Shown piece by piece: positions 58,885-64,000 of a stretch of 64,000 nt of DNA. The notes beneath the pieces were generated by a model. That model was not told where the DNA came from. It saw nothing but the letters and a program-made list of their open reading frames with translations, and made no database searches. The DNA is from Megasphaera stantonii (GTDB lineage Bacteria > Bacillota > Negativicutes > Veillonellales > Megasphaeraceae): the NCBI RefSeq assembly GCF_003367905.1, contig NZ_CP029462.1:620001-684000 (forward strand), read 5' to 3'. Made by a program: the position numbers and the translations under genes. The stretch's first letter is position 1; each line of letters begins with the position of its first letter.

Positions 58885-58976
58885 TGTGAAGAGCTGATTG
58901 CTCGTTCTTACTTATTATTGGTGTTACCTGTTTTGAAATCTTATTGCTAAGACCTCGCACTCTGGCGTATTGTTTC

Positions 58977-59001
58977 GTATCACACTGTTCAGTTTTCAAA
59001 G
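58977..59001 (-). other. 5' arm of the 16S processing stem
   Basis: In the transcript CTTTGAAAACTGAACAGTGT lies in the leader and can pair with ACATTGTTCAGTTTTGAGAG in the spacer 3' of 16S (with a few wobbles). This encloses 16S in an RNase III-type stem. Confidence 0.7.
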
Positions 59002-59028
59002 GCCATGCCGTCTCGCGACGACTTGTAT

Positions 59029-59057
59029 ATCTTACCAGACTCGCCCGGGCTTGTCAA
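59029..59057 (-). promoter_or_regulatory. rRNA promoter P2
   Basis: TTGACA (59052-59057), a 17-base spacer and TAAGAT (59029-59034) on the minus strand. The stem arm and the 16S gene follow. Confidence 0.88.
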
Positions 59058-59131
59058 GCACTTTTTTGAAGTTCTTTTCAAGCGAACCGGCTATCCGGCC
59101 TGCCGCGGCGTCCTGCCGCAACAGCTTGTTT

Positions 59132-59160
59132 AGTATATCCCCTTTTCGTCCTGTTGTCAA
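59132..59160 (-). promoter_or_regulatory. rRNA promoter P1
   Basis: TTGACA (59155-59160), a 17-base spacer and TATACT (59132-59137) on the minus strand. It lies 103 bases upstream of P2. The rest of the gap to niaR (59161-59265) shows no gene. Confidence 0.85.
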
Positions 59161-59265
59161 TACCTTTTTCACAAATATGCAGAACCGGCAATCGTCTGTA
59201 CCTTACCAAATTTGACTTCCAGTGCCGCAGCCACCGTATATACGTGCTTAATTTACGGTATCTCT

Positions 59266-59778
59266 TTATGTATATAAAACGCCCAGCGATTCTAATGCTT
59301 CCTGAATGGCGTCTATGTCTTCCTGGCAAGCCGCCGTCACCAAATGCGTATGTATGCCGCCGCTGATCCGGCTTAGGAGTTCTGCCTGCGAGTCTTTCAT
59401 CTTTTTGACATATTGTTTGACGTCGCGGCGCGAGCGGAGATTCAGCGTACCTTCCAGATTGCCGTACACTTCGTGTTCAATGACGACATTATGAACGACA
59501 CCGCCGTTATCCACAATAGCCTCTAATTCCGCCTGCATCAATTCCATGTCATGACAGCATACAAATACATGCTGTACCCCCGGGAGAATATCGCCAATCA
59601 GCTGATAGCCCCGCGGCGTCGATACGATGCCCAGGCCTTCTGCCCGCAATATAGCCACGTCGCCGACGATGATCTGCCGGCTGACATCACACTGCTGCGA
59701 AAGCTCCGTTCCCGTAACGGCACCTTTCGCATTTGTCAAAATCTGAACGATGCGCTTTCTTCTTTCTGCACTATCCAC
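59266..59778 (-). CDS. niaR: NiaR-type repressor of NAD biosynthesis (HTH plus 3H domain)
   Basis: A 170-residue nicotinate-responsive repressor of niacin uptake and NAD synthesis genes in Firmicutes. HTH_11 at about 5-62 (RKRIVQILTNAKGAVTGTELSQQCDVSRQIIVGDVAILRAEG) and the 3H domain at about 70-168, named for three conserved histidines: FVCCHDMEL, VVIEHEVYG and GGIHTHLVT. The His residues bind a metal that helps hold nicotinate. No NAD genes are visible in the window. Confidence 0.92.
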   Translation of the reverse strand: MDSAERRKRIVQILTNAKGAVTGTELSQQCDVSRQIIVGDVAILRAEGLGIVSTPRGYQLIGDILPGVQHVFVCCHDMELMQAELEAIVDNGGVVHNVVIEHEVYGNLEGTLNLRSRRDVKQYVKKMKDSQAELLSRISGGIHTHLVTAACQEDIDAIQEALESLGVLYT

Positions 59779-59791
59779 GCGCCGCGCCTCC

Positions 59792-60301
59792 TTATCTTTT
59801 CCGATGCTCCCTATTGCTTTGCGCCCTGATGAGCATACAAATAATTCTTCCCCATAAAAAACCTAAAAAAATTCCCGGAATAAAGCCGATCATTTCATTG
59901 AATATCCATGACTGGCTAAAAAAAGGAAATACATAGGCTGCAAACTGAATCCCGCCGAACAGAAGCACTGCGGCGACCAATATAACCGGTGCCAACAGCA
60001 GCGGCGGACATTGGATCATATACCCGTCTTCCAACACCTGCATTAGGGGAAAACGCCGGCGAAAATATACGGAAATCCCAGCGCCGAACAAGCCTCCTAG
60101 CAAAAACCATAGCACGGCCAATGCAAAAAATACGGCAAAATAATATATAATGCCAATCCCCCACAATAAAAACACGATATAGGGTATGACGATGACAAAG
60201 GGCATACAGTTCCTCGGTCTTTGAAAATAGCAGGCATAGGTAAAAAGGATACCAGCCATAATAATTTGAAATCCAGTTAACACATCGTATGCAGGAATCA
60301 T
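59792..60301 (-). CDS. Multi-pass membrane protein of unknown function
   Basis: A 169-residue integral membrane protein. The ATG at 60301 is preferred because CAAGGAGAG lies about 9-10 bases upstream; a longer reading lacks a site. About five to six membrane segments: 5-25, 32-52, 53-80, 100-128 and 135-160. A short loop FRRRFPLMQVLEDGYMIQCPP joins two of them. No family recognised; it recalls small DUF membrane proteins of the CcdC type. Lies 13 bases before niaR and probably co-transcribed. Confidence 0.7.
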   Translation of the reverse strand: MIPAYDVLTGFQIIMAGILFTYACYFQRPRNCMPFVIVIPYIVFLLWGIGIIYYFAVFFALAVLWFLLGGLFGAGISVYFRRRFPLMQVLEDGYMIQCPPLLLAPVILVAAVLLFGGIQFAAYVFPFFSQSWIFNEMIGFIPGIFLGFLWGRIICMLIRAQSNREHRKR

Positions 60302-60464
60302 ACGCTCATCTCTCCTTGCAGTCTCCATGTTGTTTTTGCACTCTTTTCCGGGAATCAATACTTATATTATAGGGTATATCAGATAAAATTTAAATACTAT
60401 TGCATCGCCAGTTCGCTCCTGAAAGGCTGCTCCGCCGCTGCGACGAATCATAAAGGCAAACAAA

Positions 60465-60500
60465 AAAAAGACCCCGACGCAAATCGAGGTCTTGACTGCC
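60465..60500 (-). terminator. Terminator of lysA
   Basis: On the minus strand AAGACCTCGAT pairs with GTCGGGGTCTT, followed by a T run. Confidence 0.85.
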
Positions 60501-60514
60501 CTTAGCAGATCCTA

Positions 60515-61768
60515 TTATAAATTGGAGAAGTCTAATGTAGCAAACAAATCATCCAGCGTTTCGGCACGACGAATCTGCGTTACGCTGCCGTCGGCATGGA
60601 GGAGCAGTTCTGCCGAACGAAGCTTGCCGTTGTAATTAAAGCCCATGGAATGGCCGTGAGCGCCTGTATCGTGAATGACGAGGACGTCGCCGTCGTTAAT
60701 TTCCGGAAGGGCCCGGTCGATAGCAAATTTATCGCAGTTTTCGCAGAGCGATCCCGATACGTCATAGATATGATCCTTCGGCGCGTTTTCCTTGCCCATG
60801 ACAGTGATATGGTGATACGAACCGTACATGCCGGGACGCATGAGGTTAGCCATGCAGGCGTCGACGCCAATGTATTCCTTCCAGATATGTTTATGGTGAA
60901 TCGCCGTCGTGACGAGATAACCGTAAGGACCCGTAATGGCGCGGCCGCATTCAAAAGACATGCGGATATTGCCGAGACCGGCCGGAACCATGATTTCTTC
61001 GTAATGAGCCTGAATGCCCTTGCTGAGTTCATCATAATCGATGAAGGACTGTTCCGGTTTGTAGGGCAATCCAATGCCGCCGCCGAAATCGAGAAATTCG
61101 ATGTCGATGCCGACGTTCTTCTGTACGTCTACAGCCAATTCAAACATCATTTTAGCTGTGTTGATTAAGCCGTTGACGTTCAATTCATTGGAAACGACCA
61201 TCGTATGGAGGCCAAAATGCTTAACGCCTTTTTCTTTCAGAATACGGAAGGCCTCAAAAATCTGTTCGCGCGTCATGCCGTATTTTGCTTCTTCCGGCGT
61301 ACCGATGATGGCGTTGCCTTCTTTCAGCAGCGGACCGGGATTGTAACGGGCGCAAATCCATTCCGGCAGCGGGCCGTATGTTTCCAAATACTCAATCATC
61401 GTAATATCGTCCAAGTTGATGAGAGCGCCTAATTCCATCGCTTTCTTGTATTCTTCGTACGGTGTATCATTGGAAGAAAATACGATATCGTGGCCTGTAA
61501 TGCCGACCTTTTCACACAATACCAATTCAGCCATAGAGCTGCAGTCCGCGCCGACGCCTTCGGCCTGAAGAAGTCTCATGAGATAGGGATTCGGCGTAGC
61601 CTTGACTGCAAAATATTCCTTGAAATCCGGAGCCCAGGAAAAAGCCTTGATCAGCTTCCGCACGTTGTCGACAATGGCTTTTTCATCATAAATATGAAAG
61701 GGCGTAGGATATTTAGCGATAATGTCGCGAATCTGCTGTTCCGTAAACGGTACTGTTTTCTTGTTCAT
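60515..61768 (-). CDS. lysA: Diaminopimelate decarboxylase
   Basis: Makes lysine from meso-diaminopimelate using PLP. The 417-residue fold-III decarboxylase has the PLP lysine in EYFAVKATPNPYLMRLL, the phosphate-binding LDFGGGIGLPY and ECGRAITGPYG, and the active-site Cys in VSGSLCENCDKFAIDR. MRPGMYGSYHHI and HDTGAHGHSMGFNYNGKLRSAELLL support LysA rather than an ornithine or lysine decarboxylase. ATG at 61768 (GGAG 9 bases upstream) is preferred over the ATG at 61783. A divergent LysR gene shares its upstream region. Confidence 0.93.
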   Translation of the reverse strand: MNKKTVPFTEQQIRDIIAKYPTPFHIYDEKAIVDNVRKLIKAFSWAPDFKEYFAVKATPNPYLMRLLQAEGVGADCSSMAELVLCEKVGITGHDIVFSSNDTPYEEYKKAMELGALINLDDITMIEYLETYGPLPEWICARYNPGPLLKEGNAIIGTPEEAKYGMTREQIFEAFRILKEKGVKHFGLHTMVVSNELNVNGLINTAKMMFELAVDVQKNVGIDIEFLDFGGGIGLPYKPEQSFIDYDELSKGIQAHYEEIMVPAGLGNIRMSFECGRAITGPYGYLVTTAIHHKHIWKEYIGVDACMANLMRPGMYGSYHHITVMGKENAPKDHIYDVSGSLCENCDKFAIDRALPEINDGDVLVIHDTGAHGHSMGFNYNGKLRSAELLLHADGSVTQIRRAETLDDLFATLDFSNL

Positions 61769-61848
61769 TACATTCAACTCCATTTTATATATACAACATA
61801 ATAGTAAAATTATAAATGAAACATACTTTCAATTCATTGCTTCCTTAC

Positions 61849-61869
61849 GGCTAATATTATATAATAGCC
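61849..61869. promoter_or_regulatory. Candidate LysR operator between lysA and lysR
   Basis: A dyad GGCTA-N11-TAGCC in the 175-base divergent region between lysA and the LysR-type gene. The arms and spacing fit the T-N11-A class of LysR-family sites. Binding is inferred. Confidence 0.5.
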
Positions 61870-61943
61870 ATAGGCAATTTGTAAAATAGATTATTCTAAT
61901 TTAATCAATTCGCATTTCAAATTATAAAGCAAAGGACTACCTC

Positions 61944-62804
61944 ATGGATACTACGACACTTCGCACTTTTATCACCTTAGCGGAAATAAAGAATTTTACC
62001 AAGACGGCGCAGCAGCTCTTCGTCGCCCAATCGACCGTAACTAACCGCATCCGCGACTTGGAAACGGAACTGGGCGTCGCCTTGTTTATCCGCAATCACA
62101 AGCAAGTCGACCTGACGCCGGCCGGCTTGAAATTTCTCGAATACGCCCAGCGTTTTATCGAATTGGAAACGACGGCACTGCAAGATGTGCAGGCCTCTCC
62201 TACGTATGCAAAAAAAATCAATATCGGTACGACAAATACGATTTATGAGTGTCATTTGCAGAAAAAAATCCGGGCCTACTTGCATACGAACCCGGACATA
62301 TCCCTCGGCGTGACGATCAGCCATACCCTCGACATGCTGCAAAAATTGCAGGACGGTATGCTGGACGCCGTATTTTCATTCAGCGCCATCTTCCGCGACG
62401 GCTATATATGCCAGCCCTACCGCACGGACACGCTGGTCCTCGTCTGTCAGGCCGACGATAAGGAATACGCTTCCGGCATCTATAAAAGCGACCTGCAAAA
62501 GATCAATTATTTATTCTGCAATTTCGCCCTGCAGGGAGTCGGCCTGTATATTCAGGACTTGTTTCCCCGGTATCACCGCTTCCCTATGGAAATCGACAAC
62601 AGCACCAAGCTGCCCCAATATGTAGCCGAAGGGCTGGGGTATACGTTCCTTCCCCGCAGCCTCATTGAAGACGATTTGCTGCTGGGAAAGCTGCGGGCGA
62701 TTCCGCTCCTCGACTTTGCACCGCCAAAGGTCGACAGCTACTATATTACCCGCAGCCCTGGCAACGTCCCCGATTCGCTGGAAGCCTTTCTGCTGCAGCC
62801 GTAA
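61944..62804 (+). CDS. LysR-family transcriptional regulator, divergent from lysA
   Basis: A 286-residue LTTR. N-terminal winged helix at 1-60 (TLRTFITLAEIKNFTKTAQQLFVAQSTVTNRIRDLETELGVALFIRNHKQVDLTPAG), then a substrate-binding-like effector domain (about 88-286). Its divergence from lysA mirrors the lysR-lysA pair of E. coli, where LysR activates lysA in the presence of diaminopimelate. The name is not proven by sequence. A bidirectional terminator follows. Confidence 0.87.
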   Translation: MDTTTLRTFITLAEIKNFTKTAQQLFVAQSTVTNRIRDLETELGVALFIRNHKQVDLTPAGLKFLEYAQRFIELETTALQDVQASPTYAKKINIGTTNTIYECHLQKKIRAYLHTNPDISLGVTISHTLDMLQKLQDGMLDAVFSFSAIFRDGYICQPYRTDTLVLVCQADDKEYASGIYKSDLQKINYLFCNFALQGVGLYIQDLFPRYHRFPMEIDNSTKLPQYVAEGLGYTFLPRSLIEDDLLLGKLRAIPLLDFAPPKVDSYYITRSPGNVPDSLEAFLLQP

Positions 62805-62821
62805 AACTTTCATTTCCACAT

Positions 62822-62857
62822 AAAAATAAGAGCCCCATAGAGGCTCTTATTTTTGTG
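62822..62857. terminator. Bidirectional terminator between lysR-type gene and oxidoreductase
   Basis: AAAAATAAGAGCC pairs with GGCTCTTATTTTT around a seven-base loop; A and T tracts suit both directions. Confidence 0.88.
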
Positions 62858-62870
62858 CAGTATTACATAT

Positions 62871-63875
62871 TTATGCGTGCTCCTGCTCGTTGCGGGCCGG
62901 GCATTGCGAACTATCTTTAAACCAGCGGCACGGCTTGCAGCGCCGGCAGGGCACCGGTTCCTGTCCCGCCAATATTTTTCCGGACCACGCCGGGTCAGCT
63001 AAATGGCACCGGCCTACGGCAATGCAGTCGGCGTATCCTTTTTTCAGAATCAATTCGCATTCTTCGCCGCTCTTGATATTTCCCACCGCCAGGACCGGAA
63101 TCTGCACGGCTTGCTTAACGCGCGACGCGGCGTATATCTTATTGTCGAGGGGAAAATCGTCGGGCACATCGTAATTTTTCGTCCCCGTAGAAATGCTCAG
63201 CAGATCTGCGCCGGCGCTTTCTAAAGCCTTCGCCAGGTCAATCAATCCGTCTATCGTCGGATAGCCTATGCGGGCGGACACGATAAAGTCCGATCCGCAG
63301 GCTTTTTTAATATCCTGAACTAATTCGACGAGCAGGCGGATACGATTTTCAAAGGAACCGCCGTATTCGTCATCGCGCGCGCTCGTCTCGATAACCTGGC
63401 AGAGATAGTATCCATGAGCGCCTTGTAATTCGACACCGTCAAAGCCCGCTTCACGACAGCGGACTGCCGCCCGGATAAAATCCTCTTTATAGGATAAAAA
63501 TTGTTCCCTGCTGATATCGGCAATGGAATTTTCGTCCATCACTTTCAAACCGACGTTGGAAATCTGGATTAAACCGACGGCTCCGCCGGCCTTGACTATC
63601 TCAGCAAGCCGCCGCAAAGGGGGAATGAAATCGTCCTTCCACAGCCCGATAGCTTCGCGCACATCCCGCATTTCCGTCACGTTGCTTCCTTCCACGACGA
63701 TCATCCCGGGATTGCCGGCCGTATAGGCTTGATACCGCTGCAGCATATACTCCGTAACGTAATTTCCCGGAACCTTTTGGATAATATCGGCCATCGGCGG
63801 TATGACAATACGATTGGGCATTGTCTTGCTTCCCACGGCCAGAGGCGCCGCTGCATGGGGAAATAAGCTATTCAT
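62871..63875 (-). CDS. FMN-dependent NADH:flavin oxidoreductase (OYE family) with C-terminal cysteine cluster
   Basis: A 334-residue Old-yellow-enzyme-type TIM barrel. PNRIVIPPMA opens the fold; ELQGAHGYYLCQVIETSARDDEYGGSFENRIRLLVELV carries the substrate His and the family signature, and VGRCHLADPAWSGKIL is near the FMN phosphate. The C-terminus ends with four cysteines in PCRRCKPCRWFKDSSQCPAR, a likely 4Fe-4S site. Larger relatives (2-enoate reductase, BaiCD) continue into an FAD/NAD(P)H domain that is absent here, so electrons must come from a separate protein. GAAGGAGTGAGACT precedes the ATG. Confidence 0.88.
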   Translation of the reverse strand: MNSLFPHAAAPLAVGSKTMPNRIVIPPMADIIQKVPGNYVTEYMLQRYQAYTAGNPGMIVVEGSNVTEMRDVREAIGLWKDDFIPPLRRLAEIVKAGGAVGLIQISNVGLKVMDENSIADISREQFLSYKEDFIRAAVRCREAGFDGVELQGAHGYYLCQVIETSARDDEYGGSFENRIRLLVELVQDIKKACGSDFIVSARIGYPTIDGLIDLAKALESAGADLLSISTGTKNYDVPDDFPLDNKIYAASRVKQAVQIPVLAVGNIKSGEECELILKKGYADCIAVGRCHLADPAWSGKILAGQEPVPCRRCKPCRWFKDSSQCPARNEQEHA

Positions 63876-63970
63876 AGTCTCACTCCTTCAGATGTATTTT
63901 TTTTAATCATAATATAGATGTCGCCGTTCCGTCAATTTTTTATATACATGGACATCCCGGCACGCTTATA

Positions 63971-63999
63971 TTGACATTTGTACAGCCGCTCTGTATGAT
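63971..63999 (+). promoter_or_regulatory. Sigma-A promoter pointing off the right edge
   Basis: TTGACA (63971-63976), a 17-base spacer and TATGAT (63994-63999) on the plus strand. The gene it serves lies beyond the window. Confidence 0.8.
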
Positions 64000-64000
64000 A

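Noticed and set aside
60515-61768. lysA as a lysine/ornithine decarboxylase making cadaverine for SLH-wall anchoring
   Set aside because: Tempting with SLH proteins in the window, but the motifs around the active site match diaminopimelate decarboxylase.

Overview
The window looks like chromosomal core DNA of a diderm Firmicute of the class Negativicutes, most likely Megasphaera or a close relative. Three things support this: two secreted proteins with N-terminal SLH domains, Firmicutes-style regulation (three T-box leaders, a CIRCE element, sigma-A promoters with 17-base spacers, an rpmE-yqhQ-prfA-prmC-tsaC operon), and 16S rRNA text that reads as Veillonellaceae/Megasphaera-like from memory, with no database search run. 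I saw no CRISPR array, insertion sequence, integrase or prophage. The window is dense, about 60 protein genes, 6 tRNAs and one rRNA operon, mostly on the minus strand.

Region by region. 1-2.3 kb: a metal P-type ATPase (cut by the left edge) behind three small accessory genes. 2.4-5.3 kb: galU and a membrane-anchored disordered protein with repeated D-x-T motifs. 5.4-10.4 kb: a HAD phosphatase, two paralogous SLH proteins, an asparaginase and an esterase. 10.4-13.7 kb: the flotillin (floA)/NfeD membrane operon with two unknown partners. 13.9-20.6 kb: a YfbR-like nucleotidase, trpS and ileS (each with a T-box), and a purple-acid-phosphatase-like gene. 20.7-26 kb: tRNA-Val, a TlpA-like protein without its CxxC, an AdhR-like MerR regulator, rplM-rpsI, and a methionine operon (metY-metA) behind a Met T-box. 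26-31.4 kb: upp, rpiB, tsaC, prmC, prfA, yqhQ, rpmE. 31.5-34.2 kb: anaerobic ribonucleotide reductase nrdDG. 34.4-41.6 kb: tcdA, a glyoxalase-fold gene, a YbaK-like deacylase, the repair genes sbcDC and nfo, and perR. 41.8-47.8 kb: tex, a tRNA Val-Glu-Asn cluster, an MFS transporter and groESL. 47.9-53.6 kb: thiL-tsaE-tsaB-rimI-tsaD, ending in an ANTAR-type two-component system. 53.7-59.2 kb: a 16S-23S-5S-tRNA-Trp-tRNA-Arg operon with tandem promoters. 59.2-64 kb: niaR, a membrane protein, lysA with a divergent LysR regulator, and an FMN oxidoreductase.

How the genes fit together. All four components of bacterial t6A synthesis (TsaB, C, D, E) and the t6A-cyclising enzyme TcdA are here, in three places. 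T-boxes tie trpS, ileS and metY-metA to uncharged tRNA, with readable specifier codons UGG, AUC and AUG. MetA carries Glu111, the acetyl-CoA-type residue, which fits its partner MetY, an O-acetylhomoserine sulfhydrylase. The anaerobic NrdDG, the peroxide-sensor-type PerR and the FMN/Fe-S oxidoreductase suit an obligate anaerobe.

The most unusual signals are: a near-identical 19-base-spacer MerR-type promoter in front of both the merR gene and the phosphatase gene 5.7 kb away; the D-x-T motif array in the protein before galU; the accessory genes of the metal ATPase; and an ANTAR antitermination system at the end of the t6A operon without visible target genes.
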